From Paracoccaceae bacterium (GTDB lineage Bacteria; Pseudomonadota; Alphaproteobacteria; Rhodobacterales; Rhodobacteraceae): 38,281 bases of DNA. The stretch is from positions 1 to 38,281 of the forward strand of contig JAOTXT010000040.1 in the NCBI GenBank assembly GCA_029862205.1, read 5' to 3'. This document shows, in pieces, positions 17,880 to 25,794 of the stretch. The position numbers and the translations under genes are program-made. Position 1 is the stretch's first letter; the number at the start of each line of letters is the position of its first letter. Under the pieces are notes generated by a model that had not been told where the DNA came from, ran no database searches, and saw nothing but the letters and a program-made list of their open reading frames with translations.

Positions 17880-19091
17880 TCAGTCCCTGCGCTCGAAGAC
17901 GGAGACGACCGAGAAGCTGGCGGTCCCTCCGTGGATGTCGGTCAGCCCACGCCGGGCGTCCGGCACCTGACGCTCCGCCGGGCAGACGCCGCGAAGCTGG
18001 TTCACCACCTCGATCGCTTGGGCCAACCCCATCGCGCCCGGGGGCGCCCCCTGCCCGATCAGCCCGCCGGATGTGTTGGTCGGCAATTCGCCGCCCAAGT
18101 CGAAAACCCCGCGCGCGGTCAGCGGGCCGCTTTGGCCGTGATCGCAGAAGCCCAGATCCTCGTAAGCCTGCATCTCGGCGCCGGTATAGGTGTCGGCGAC
18201 CTCGGCCACGTCCAGCTCGCGGCGGGGATCGGTTATCCCGGCCATGGCATAGGCCGCCCGCGACGCCTCGCGCTTGGCGCGGTAGTGGGCAAGCCCCGGA
18301 TAGGGTTTTGGCCTGTCGCCGATCCGGACCCGCTCGGTGCCGCAGCCAACGCCGGTCAGGCTGACCCTCGGTTTGTCGCGCCATGCGCTGGCATGCGCCT
18401 CGGCCCAGGACCGGGTCGCCAGCACCATCGCCGCCGCCCCGTCCGCCAATACCGCGCAGTCGAGCCGTTTGTAGGGCGCCACCACCGGGGGTGAGGCAAG
18501 CACGTCCTCGACGGTGATCTCCATCGGCATGGCCGCCATCGGGTTACTAAGCGCGTTGCGATGGTTCTTGACCGAGACCATGGCCATCTGCTCCTCGGTC
18601 GTTCCGTAGAGCCGCATATGCTCCTGCATCATCAGCGCGTAGTAGGCCATGAAGAAGCCGCCCGCCGCCATTTCGAAATCCACGTCGCCGGAAAGGGCAT
18701 AAACCTCACGCACGGTGGCCGAGGTCACGCCGCGGCCTACCGCGTCGCAGCCGACCACCAGCATCGAGTCGCAAAGGCCCGATTTCAGATAGGCATAAGC
18801 GGTGCGGATCGCCGCCCCCCCGGTGCCGCCGCCCGCCTCGACCCGGATCGAGGGGCGCGGGCAAAAGGCGAGCGCGTCCTGGATTACCTGGCCCATCGAA
18901 AGCTGCCGGGCCAGGATTTCACTTTCATAGGCGACCAGCGAATGCTCGATCTCGGCCGGGTCGACGCCCGCATCATCCATCGCCGCTATCGCTGCCTCGA
19001 CCATCCAGTCGACCGGCGTCCCATCCGGGCGCTCGCGGGCGAATTTCGACAGGCCGCCGCCGAGGACGACGATGTCCTCGCCCGCGCTCAC
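17880..19091 (-). CDS. Thiolase-fold protein lacking thiolase catalytic residues (Ltp2-like candidate aldolase)
   Basis: This 403-residue protein has the thiolase fold of the SCP-x/lipid-transfer group. In true thiolases the N-terminal motif EA(A/C)CASG carries the nucleophilic Cys. Here it reads VEAGGGTGG with Gly88 at that place. The C-terminal GHP motif is GQGAPPGAMG, so the catalytic His becomes Ala349. The region ADTYTGAEMQAYEDLGFC (Tyr302) and the LPTNTSGG stretch resemble Ltp2, a thiolase-superfamily retro-aldolase that works with a DUF35 partner and relies on tyrosines. A DUF35 gene follows immediately, and acyl-CoA synthetases flank the pair. Retro-aldol cleavage of a hydroxyacyl-CoA is therefore likelier than thiolysis, but this is inference. 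The gene overlaps the upstream ligase by four bases. Confidence 0.85.
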   Translation of the reverse strand: MSAGEDIVVLGGGLSKFARERPDGTPVDWMVEAAIAAMDDAGVDPAEIEHSLVAYESEILARQLSMGQVIQDALAFCPRPSIRVEAGGGTGGAAIRTAYAYLKSGLCDSMLVVGCDAVGRGVTSATVREVYALSGDVDFEMAAGGFFMAYYALMMQEHMRLYGTTEEQMAMVSVKNHRNALSNPMAAMPMEITVEDVLASPPVVAPYKRLDCAVLADGAAAMVLATRSWAEAHASAWRDKPRVSLTGVGCGTERVRIGDRPKPYPGLAHYRAKREASRAAYAMAGITDPRRELDVAEVADTYTGAEMQAYEDLGFCDHGQSGPLTARGVFDLGGELPTNTSGGLIGQGAPPGAMGLAQAIEVVNQLRGVCPAERQVPDARRGLTDIHGGTASFSVVSVFERRD

Positions 19092-20737
19092 GGGGCACCA
19101 CCCGACTTCTCGATCTCCTGGCGCCGCAACTCGCCCCGGCGGATCTTGCCGCTGCTGGTCAGCGGAAAATCCTCCACGTATTCGACCTCGCGCGGGTATT
19201 TGTAGAAGGCGAGGTTGGTCTTGACGTGATCCTGCAAGGCGTTCGTAAGGTCATCGCCGGGCGTTTCGCCGGGCATCAGGCGCACGAAGGCCTTGACGAT
19301 GGCGCCACGATCCAGGTCGGGCTTGCCGATCACCGCGGCCTCGGCGACCTGCGGATGGCGTACCAGGCAATCTTCCACCTCGGCCGGGCCGATCCGGTAG
19401 CCCGCGCTCTTGATCAGGTCGTCATTGCGGCCCTGGTACCAGAAGTAACCGTCGCCATCGCGCTTCGCGAGATCGCCCGAGCGGAGCCACTCGCCAAGCA
19501 ACATCCGGTCTGGCGGTCCCGGCTGGCCCCAATAGCCGAGGAAGAGGCTGGGGTCGTCCGGCCGCCAGGATGCGATCTCGCCCACGACGTCGTCCGGCTG
19601 CTCGACCCCCTGGTCGTCGATGATCGCCACCCGGCGCCCGGGGTAAGCCCGGCCCATCGAACCCGGCACGATCGGGTAGAGCGCCTGGCAGTTGCCGACC
19701 ATGTGGTTGAACTCGGTCAGGCCGTAGAATTCGTTGCAGACGATGCGGAATTCCTGCTCGGCCCAGCGCACCACTTCGCCCGGCAGGCTCTCGCCCCCGG
19801 TGCAGATGACGCGCACCGCCAGGTCCCAGCGGGCGCGCGGGTCCGGGACCTCCGCCAAACGCTTGAGCGCGGTCGGTGTCATGAAGGAGTGGGTGACGCG
19901 GTGACGCGCCATAAACTCGAACGCCCATTCGGCGCTGAACCGGTGCTGACTGGCGACAACCGTCTGGCCCAACTGCCAGGCGGGCAGCACCAGGTCCAGC
20001 AATCCCCCAACCCAGGCCCAGTCCGCCGGGCTCCAAAAAATGCTGCCATCCCGGTCGAGCTCTAGGTCATAGAACATTGAAACCGTTGGAAGATAAGTGT
20101 GCAGAATGCGATGCGCGTGGAGCATTCCCTTGGGCATCCCCGTCGAGCCGGAGGTGTACATCAGGAGCGCCGGATCGTCGGCCTGCGTCGCGACCGGCGT
20201 GAAGCCGGAGGCATCCGCCTTCAGGCACTCCTCGAATGGATCACCCCGGAAGACGATATGCGCAAGGCTTCCCCGATCCTCTGGCGCCAGCGCCAGCCGG
20301 TCCCAGGTCGCCTGCTCGGTGATCAGGATCCGGCAGCCGGAATCGGCCAGGATCAGCTTGACCGTGTCGGGCCCGTAAAGATCGCTGAGTGTCAGCACCA
20401 CGGCGCCCAGCTTGAAGATCGCCATATGGGCAATCGCGGTCTCGGGGGTCTGTCCGGTCTGCACCGCCACCGGCTCGCCCTGGGCGACACCCAGCCCGAC
20501 CAGCGCCACGGCGAAGCGCGAGGCCAGGTCGTCCAGATCGGCAAAGCTGAAATGGCTCAGCCCGCCCGCCTCGTCCTCGTAGATCAGCGCGGTCTTGCCA
20601 GCGGTTGGACCGGCGGCGAAGCAGCCGATCGTATCCTTGGCAATATTCGCCTCCGGCGGGATCGCGATCTTCAACCGGTCGGCCTCAACGGTCAGGTTGG
20701 TCTTCTCGAGAACCGGGCGATAGAGGGCGGCATCCAT
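19088..20737 (-). CDS. AMP-forming acyl-CoA synthetase
   Basis: This is a second ANL-superfamily acyl-CoA ligase, 549 residues. P-loop YTSGSTGMPKG lies near residue 195, PADWAWVGGLLDLV follows, NEFYGLTEFNHMVGN is the A5-type motif, GDLAKRDGDGYFWYQGRNDDLIK is the hinge, and LTSSGKIRRGELR carries the catalytic Lys. It is collinear with and similar throughout to the ligase at 15693-17357, so the two are paralogs that bracket the thiolase-like/DUF35 pair. It starts two bases after dctM and its end overlaps the thiolase-like gene, so it sits firmly in the TRAP operon. One ligase may act on the imported acid and the other on a product, but that is speculative. Confidence 0.92.
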   Translation of the reverse strand: MDAALYRPVLEKTNLTVEADRLKIAIPPEANIAKDTIGCFAAGPTAGKTALIYEDEAGGLSHFSFADLDDLASRFAVALVGLGVAQGEPVAVQTGQTPETAIAHMAIFKLGAVVLTLSDLYGPDTVKLILADSGCRILITEQATWDRLALAPEDRGSLAHIVFRGDPFEECLKADASGFTPVATQADDPALLMYTSGSTGMPKGMLHAHRILHTYLPTVSMFYDLELDRDGSIFWSPADWAWVGGLLDLVLPAWQLGQTVVASQHRFSAEWAFEFMARHRVTHSFMTPTALKRLAEVPDPRARWDLAVRVICTGGESLPGEVVRWAEQEFRIVCNEFYGLTEFNHMVGNCQALYPIVPGSMGRAYPGRRVAIIDDQGVEQPDDVVGEIASWRPDDPSLFLGYWGQPGPPDRMLLGEWLRSGDLAKRDGDGYFWYQGRNDDLIKSAGYRIGPAEVEDCLVRHPQVAEAAVIGKPDLDRGAIVKAFVRLMPGETPGDDLTNALQDHVKTNLAFYKYPREVEYVEDFPLTSSGKIRRGELRRQEIEKSGGAP

Positions 20738-20739
20738 CG

Positions 20740-22053
20740 CTACCCCTCGATCATCGTTTTGGGCAGCCAGGTCGCGAGCTCGGGGAACATGATCAGGAAG
20801 ACCAGCACCACCAGGTCAAACAGAATGAATGGGAACACCCCCTTGTAGACATCACCGAAGCTTGCCTGGCTGCCCACCGCCCCCATCACCGCAAACAGGT
20901 TGATCCCCACGGGCGGCGTGATCACCGAAATCTCGATCAGCTTGACCAGCACGATCCCGAACCAGATCGGATCGATCTCCAGCGCCACCACCACGGGGAA
21001 GAGGAACGGCAGGGTCACCACCATCATCGAGGTCGTATCAAGGAAGCACCCCAGCAGGATGTAGAGGATCGAGGCCAGGATCATGAACTTTATCGGCGTG
21101 TCCGCCACCGCGGTGATCGCCAGGACCAATTCGTCGATCACGCCGGTGACCACCAGCATCCGCGACAACAGCAGGCCCCCGATCAGGATCAGGAAGATGA
21201 TGCAGCTGATGAAGGCCGCATCTTGCAGTGCCGGCACCAGCCAGCCGCTAAGGCGCTTCATCCGTATGATCGCGAAAACGAAGGCGCCGAAGGCCCCAGC
21301 CGCGCCCGCCGCCGATGGCGGGAAGATGCCGGAATAGATGCCGCCGAAGACCAGCATCATCAGGATGAAGATCGGCCAGACATGGCCGAGCGCGCGCCAA
21401 CGCTCCGGCCAACTGACCGTCTCGGTAATCTCGGGGGCAAGCCCCGGCTTCGCGCGGACCAGAAGATAGACACCCAACAGATAGACGACGGCGGTCAGAA
21501 TTCCCGGGATCACGCCCGCGATCAGAAGCTGGCCAACCGATTGCTCGGTCATGATCGCGTAGATGACCATGGTGATCGATGGCGGGATCATCGCCGCGAA
21601 GCTGCCGGCACCTGCGATCGACCCGATCGAGAGCGAGCGCGAATAACCAAACTTGACCATTTGCGGGAAGGCGATCCGCGTGAAGACCACCGCATTGACG
21701 GTCGTGGACCCGGAGATCGCCGCGAAGGCAGCCGAGCCGATGATCACCGCCTGGTAGAGCCCGCCCCGGAACCGCCTGAGCCACATATCCGCCGTCCGGA
21801 AGAGCTCGGTGGTTATACCCGAGGCCTCGGCCAGCACCCCCATCAGCACGAACATCGGCAAGACGGCCAAGCTGTATTCGTTGACCGTGGCGAAGGGCAG
21901 CGAACGCAATTGGCCGATCGTGAACAGATCGCCTACCGCCAGATACATCCCGACAATTCCGATGCTGCCCATCGCGACCGCAACGGGCACCCCGATCGCC
22001 AGCAGGATGAACAGCGCGACGACGCTGACATATCCGACGGTTACCGGATCCAT
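20740..22053 (-). CDS. TRAP transporter large permease (DctM type)
   Basis: This is the full-length large membrane subunit of the second TRAP transporter, 437 residues from MDPVTVGYVSVVALFILLA. A GTG nine bases upstream (22062) is an alternative start. Typical DctM landmarks are VLPMFVLMGVLAEASG (about residue 60), AISGSTTVNAVVFTRIAFPQM, GSFAAMIPPSITMVIYAI, and VITPPVGINLFAVMG near the C-terminus. About twelve hydrophobic segments are visible. It follows the small permease by about 20 bases and precedes an acyl-CoA synthetase by two bases, directly linking uptake to CoA activation. Confidence 0.95.
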   Translation of the reverse strand: MDPVTVGYVSVVALFILLAIGVPVAVAMGSIGIVGMYLAVGDLFTIGQLRSLPFATVNEYSLAVLPMFVLMGVLAEASGITTELFRTADMWLRRFRGGLYQAVIIGSAAFAAISGSTTVNAVVFTRIAFPQMVKFGYSRSLSIGSIAGAGSFAAMIPPSITMVIYAIMTEQSVGQLLIAGVIPGILTAVVYLLGVYLLVRAKPGLAPEITETVSWPERWRALGHVWPIFILMMLVFGGIYSGIFPPSAAGAAGAFGAFVFAIIRMKRLSGWLVPALQDAAFISCIIFLILIGGLLLSRMLVVTGVIDELVLAITAVADTPIKFMILASILYILLGCFLDTTSMMVVTLPFLFPVVVALEIDPIWFGIVLVKLIEISVITPPVGINLFAVMGAVGSQASFGDVYKGVFPFILFDLVVLVFLIMFPELATWLPKTMIEG

Positions 22054-22075
22054 CGCAGCCACCGCTCCCGCGCGC

Positions 22076-22609
22076 TCACAGCCGAGACCCCAACTGACTG
22101 TCCGCGCTATCGTCGATCTGCCAGCCCAGGATCAGGCCAATCAGGTCGATCAGGCACTGGATCGTCATCAGGGTCGCCCCGATCGCCATTGCGAAGCGCG
22201 CCGGCCAGATTGGGAAATTGACGATGCCCGAGGCATATTCGCCCTGCGCGAAGCCCAGCCCCGCCGCCAGCCAGCCGTAATAGGCGATCAGCCCGAAGAA
22301 GGCGGTGGTCAGGACGTATTGGATCACATCGACGGTGAATTGCAGGAAGCCCGGCATCCGCTGGTAGATCACCTCGACACGCAGATGCGCCTTGCGCGCC
22401 TGGGCCAACGACAGGGCGAAAAAGACGACCACCACCATCATCGTCGTCATGAACTCGAACGTCGCCGGGATCGGCCAGGCAAAGACATTGGTGCCGATGA
22501 TATCCATCGCCCCGGCGATCATCATCAAGAGCATCGAAATGCCCGAGATCAGAGCAAAAAGCAGGCCCAGCCTGCCGATCCAATCCGCCCAGAAGGGTTT
22601 CGCTTTCAT
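22076..22609 (-). CDS. TRAP transporter small permease (DctQ type)
   Basis: This is the small membrane subunit of the second TRAP transporter, 177 residues from MKAKPFWADWIGRLG. It has four hydrophobic segments: LLFALISGISMLLMMIAG, ATFEFMTTMMVVVVFFALS, VDVIQYVLTTAFFGLIAYY, and RFAMAIGATLMTIQCLIDLI. The chosen ATG is the first that avoids an arginine-rich, unlikely leader. Its start lies 88 bases after the dctP stop across a strong hairpin. Size and topology are normal for DctQ. Confidence 0.9.
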   Translation of the reverse strand: MKAKPFWADWIGRLGLLFALISGISMLLMMIAGAMDIIGTNVFAWPIPATFEFMTTMMVVVVFFALSLAQARKAHLRVEVIYQRMPGFLQFTVDVIQYVLTTAFFGLIAYYGWLAAGLGFAQGEYASGIVNFPIWPARFAMAIGATLMTIQCLIDLIGLILGWQIDDSADSQLGSRL

Positions 22610-22646
22610 CGCCCCTGAAATCCGCGTAATCGAGCGCCGATGGAAA

Positions 22647-22675
22647 GGCCCCCGCCGGTCGAGCCGCCGGGGGCC
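22647..22675 (-). promoter_or_regulatory. GC-rich hairpin between dctP and dctQ (second TRAP operon)
   Basis: GGCCCCCG (22647-22654) pairs with CGGGGGCC (22668-22675), and inside it CGG/CCG pair around TCGAG. AAA and TTT flanks can extend the base. In transcript direction TTTCC follows the stem, so partial termination or RNA stabilisation is plausible. It is positioned exactly like the hairpin at 1464-1502. Confidence 0.7.
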
Positions 22676-22697
22676 ACCTTTCAAGCGTCAGGCGAGG

Positions 22698-23726
22698 CTA
22701 GTTCGCCTGAATCTCTTTCCAGATCGCGATCGTTTTTTCGGCGTCCGCGCCACGGCCCTTCTCCGCCATCTCCTTGATGAAGTCGCCGAAGAAGTCCGGG
22801 TTCAGCTCGCGCCATTTGGCCTCTTCCTCGGCCGGGAAGTCGTGGAACTGGACGCCCTTGGCCTTCAGCTCCTCGATCGCCTTCTCGCCCGACGCGATTG
22901 TGGCGTCACGGTCCTTGCGCATCGCCTCCAGCGAGACCTCCTGCATGATCTGCTGCTGCTCGGGCGTCAGCTTTTCCCAGGATTTCAGAGAGATCCAGGT
23001 GCCATTGGTCGGCCCCTGCCAGATGGTGATGTCATGGATATTCTTGGCCACTTCGTAGATCTTGTAGTTGACCATCAGATCGACCGAAAACGGGATGCAA
23101 TCCACGGTCCCGCGAGACAGGCCCTCATAGATCTCGGGCAGGAACAGCGTCACCGGCGTGGCGCCAACGGCCTCGACGGCGCGCGGCAGGGCCTTGCCCC
23201 AGGTCCGCATCTTCTTGCCCTGCATGTCGGCGACGCCCTTGATGTGCTCCTTGCAGACCAGCTGGTAGGCGTTGAGGTGGTGGAAGAAGAGGGTCTTCAC
23301 GCCGTTTTCGCGGGCTTCGTCATCAAAGGCAGCCACCTCGGGCATCAGACGCTCCATCAGCGCCGTTGCCTGGTCGACCCGCGAAAGTGCCATCGGGATC
23401 GAGTTCGGCGCGGCATGGAAAGGCAGCTGAGCGGGGAAGTAGCCCGGCGACATCATCGCGATGTCGATCGCGCCCTGCTGCAACAGGCCCAAATTCTCCT
23501 GCGCCTTGCCCAGCGCGCCGCCGAAGAACAGCTTGATTTCGACCTCGCCGTTGGTGCGCTTCTTGATTTCCTCGGCCCACCATTTGTCGACCTGCGAGCC
23601 CGCATGGGTCTCGTTCCACTGGCTGTTGGCGCGCAACAGCATCTGGGCCGCCGCGTTCTCTGCCCCCAAGGCGGCCACCATCACGCCTGCGATCAGCGGC
23701 AGCATCCATTTGGTAGAAAGTCTCAT
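22698..23726 (-). CDS. TRAP transporter substrate-binding protein (DctP type)
   Basis: This periplasmic binding protein has 342 residues with a signal peptide (MRLSTKWMLPLIAGVMVAA, cleavage near AAAQ). The mature start LLRANSQWNETHAGS and the segment MQGKKMRTWGKALPRAVEAVGATPV fit the DctP fold. An Arg in KKMRTWG lies where the family binds a carboxylate. It opens the operon that continues with the permeases, two acyl-CoA synthetases, the thiolase-like protein and DUF35. It is divergent from a LysR gene, so the operon is probably induced by its acid substrate through that regulator. The TTTCCTCCC before the ATG on the plus strand gives a GGGAGGAAA ribosome site. Confidence 0.94.
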   Translation of the reverse strand: MRLSTKWMLPLIAGVMVAALGAENAAAQMLLRANSQWNETHAGSQVDKWWAEEIKKRTNGEVEIKLFFGGALGKAQENLGLLQQGAIDIAMMSPGYFPAQLPFHAAPNSIPMALSRVDQATALMERLMPEVAAFDDEARENGVKTLFFHHLNAYQLVCKEHIKGVADMQGKKMRTWGKALPRAVEAVGATPVTLFLPEIYEGLSRGTVDCIPFSVDLMVNYKIYEVAKNIHDITIWQGPTNGTWISLKSWEKLTPEQQQIMQEVSLEAMRKDRDATIASGEKAIEELKAKGVQFHDFPAEEEAKWRELNPDFFGDFIKEMAEKGRGADAEKTIAIWKEIQAN

Positions 23727-23874
23727 ATTTTCCTCCCGGGTAACCGGCGCGCATCACCCTTGGCGCGCCCTGGACCGGATGCACGGCCCCAACCTGGCCC
23801 GGGCATCCAAGTTCTTTTCCGAAACCTTACCCAAGGGCACCCATCACACCTAATTTTTTTCCTTTATGGTTACA

Positions 23875-23891
23875 TATAAGTTTACCTTATA
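23875..23891. promoter_or_regulatory. LysR-type operator (perfect inverted repeat)
   Basis: TATAAG-TTTAC-CTTATA is a perfect 6-bp inverted repeat with a 5-base spacer, fitting the LysR T-N11-A pattern. It ends 44 bases before the LysR start codon and lies 148 bases upstream of dctP, in an AT-rich stretch of otherwise GC-rich DNA. It is the expected recognition site for autoregulation and control of the divergent operon. Confidence 0.65.
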
Positions 23892-23935
23892 GTTTGCGCC
23901 TGTTTTTGCGGGGACCTGATTGGGAGCCTGGTTGA

Positions 23936-24847
23936 ATGAATTTCAAGCAGATCGAGTCTTTTCTCTGGGCCTCGCGGCTCGGCAGCTTCAGCGCCGCGGC
24001 ACGGCGCTTGAACACCACCCAGCCGGCGATCTCGATGCGGATCAGCGAGTTGGAAAAGGGTCTCGGGGTCAAGCTGTTCGACCGGCAGGCCCGCAGCCTG
24101 CGTCTCACGCCGGACGGCCGTGAATTCACCGATTACGCCCGCCGGATCTCCGACCTGGCGATGGAGGCCGAGACACGGCTGGGCGACCGTAGCCAGGTCA
24201 CCGGACGGCTGAAGCTGGGCGTGACCGAAAGCGTTGCGTTGACCTGGCTCTCCAGCCTGGTCGTCCACCTGAACGAAGAATTCCCCGCGATGCTCATCGA
24301 CCTGGACGTCAACCTGACCAATGTCGTCTGGACCAAGCTGCGCGGGGGCGACCTCGATCTGGCGGTCCTGCCGGGCCCCGCTTACGGCGCCGATTTGGCA
24401 ACCACCTATCTGGGCTCGATTCTTTACACCTGGATGGCAAGCCCAAAGATGGGACTGGGCGGTCCTGGGCGGCGGCTCGGCCCGAAAGACCTGGAGAGCG
24501 TGCCGGTCATCACGCTCTCGGAGGACTCGAACCTCCACGACATCATCGATACCTGGTTCGGCAAAAGCAGCGCCGCCCCTCGCCGGGTCGACGTCTGCAA
24601 CAGTCTGGGCGTGGTGGCCGAACTGACGATGGCGGGCTTGGGCATCAGCATGTTGCCGCCGAGCATCTTCGCCGAGGAGATCTGCTCGGGCCGGCTCTAC
24701 GAACTCAAGACCGGACCGCGGATCACACCGCTCGATTTCTGGGCGGTGCAGCCGCGCCGGGGCCAAACGCCGGTCACCGACACCATTGCGCGATTCGCGA
24801 GCGAGGCGAGCACGTTCGAATTCACCAATCCGCCGAGCGGAGCCTAG
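23936..24847 (+). CDS. LysR family transcriptional regulator
   Basis: This is a 303-residue LysR-type regulator. The N-terminal helix-turn-helix reads FLWASRLGSFSAAARRLNTT then ISMRISELEKGLGVKLF, and the LysR substrate-binding domain starts near residue 90 (GRLKLGVTESVAL). The ATG follows an upstream GGGAG at usable spacing. It is divergent from the second TRAP/acyl-CoA operon and has a perfect LysR-type inverted repeat just upstream, so it most likely controls that operon. Its stop overlaps the convergent enoyl-CoA hydratase-family stop by four bases. The inducer is unknown, probably the imported acid or its CoA ester. Confidence 0.93.
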   Translation: MNFKQIESFLWASRLGSFSAAARRLNTTQPAISMRISELEKGLGVKLFDRQARSLRLTPDGREFTDYARRISDLAMEAETRLGDRSQVTGRLKLGVTESVALTWLSSLVVHLNEEFPAMLIDLDVNLTNVVWTKLRGGDLDLAVLPGPAYGADLATTYLGSILYTWMASPKMGLGGPGRRLGPKDLESVPVITLSEDSNLHDIIDTWFGKSSAAPRRVDVCNSLGVVAELTMAGLGISMLPPSIFAEEICSGRLYELKTGPRITPLDFWAVQPRRGQTPVTDTIARFASEASTFEFTNPPSGA

Positions 24848-25665
24848 CCCCCGTCACCGCGTAACCGCCTCGCGCGCCAGGCGAGCGCCGCCCGCAAACC
24901 TTCGTTCTGCGAGATCTCCTTGAAGCGCCGGCGCGAAGGCGTCTCCAGCGTCTCGATCTCGACCGAAAGGTCCAGATTGGCCCGCAGCGCCTCGCGCAGC
25001 CCCATTGCATCGAGCGCCCGGTTGATCGAGCGCTTGGTCAGTTGCACCGCGTCCGGATCAAGCGCCGCGATCCGGCGAGCGATCTGCAGCGCCGTCTCCA
25101 AACCCTGGCCTTCGGGAATTACTCGGTTCACGAGTCCCAAGTCGTGCGCACGCTCCGCCGTCAACCGATCCTCGCCGGTCAGCAGGATTTCCTTGGCGAG
25201 CTTTGGGCCGGTCAGGAAAGGCATCACCATCGCGGTGATCACGCTGCCGAACTGGATCTCGGGCTTGCCGAAGATCGTTCCCTCCTCGGCCACGGTGATG
25301 TCGCAGGCCATGGCCAAATCGCAGCCTGCGGCCATGCAATGACCATGGACCGCGGCGACGACGGGCTTCGGGAAGTCCCAGAACCAGGTGATGAACTCCA
25401 GATTCTCCCCCAGAACTTGGCGCCAGCCCTCGGCGCCGGAGGTATCGCCCGCTGCGTCATCCTTCAGGTCCATCCCGGCGCAAAAGGCACGTCCGGCTCC
25501 GTCCAGCACGATCGCTGCGACTTCGGGCACTGTCTCTAGCTGGTCGAGTGCCTGACGCGCCTCCGCCATCATCTGGCGGCTGATCGCGTTCAACCGTTCG
25601 GGCCGGTTCAGCGTGATCCGGCCCACCGGACCCGTCACCTGCATCTCGATTGTCTCGAACGCCAT
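24844..25665 (-). CDS. Enoyl-CoA hydratase/isomerase family protein
   Basis: This is a crotonase-superfamily protein of 273 residues from MAFETIEMQVTGPVGR. The first oxyanion-hole segment is GAGRAFCAGMDLKDD (about residue 60), the second HGHCMAAGCDLAMACD (about residue 110). Of the two hydratase glutamates, the first is replaced by Asp (GCD) while the second is kept in GKPEIQFG, so activity may be hydration, isomerisation or another crotonase reaction. An ATG at 25680 would add five residues. It lies on the same strand as the TRAP/acyl-CoA operon but is separated from it by the LysR gene, and probably has its own promoter. It plausibly supplies the beta-hydroxyacyl-CoA for the thiolase-like protein, but this is inferred from proximity. 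Confidence 0.9.
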   Translation of the reverse strand: MAFETIEMQVTGPVGRITLNRPERLNAISRQMMAEARQALDQLETVPEVAAIVLDGAGRAFCAGMDLKDDAAGDTSGAEGWRQVLGENLEFITWFWDFPKPVVAAVHGHCMAAGCDLAMACDITVAEEGTIFGKPEIQFGSVITAMVMPFLTGPKLAKEILLTGEDRLTAERAHDLGLVNRVIPEGQGLETALQIARRIAALDPDAVQLTKRSINRALDAMGLREALRANLDLSVEIETLETPSRRRFKEISQNEGLRAALAWRARRLRGDGG

Positions 25666-25794
25666 CGCCCTTAGTCCCATCGGCCCCAGCGCCTTGTCAA
25701 CGTGGTCAGGCTTCGGCCAGGCTTCGGTGCGAAAGGGCGGGATTTCGCCGCCGGAACGCGCTAGATAGCCGGGTGGAGACGATGGGAGGGTGCG

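Noticed and set aside
20605-22221. Plus-strand open frame of 538 codons rich in Asp, Arg, His and Gln
   Set aside because: It mirrors the hydrophobic dctM gene on the other strand, which is the clear real gene.
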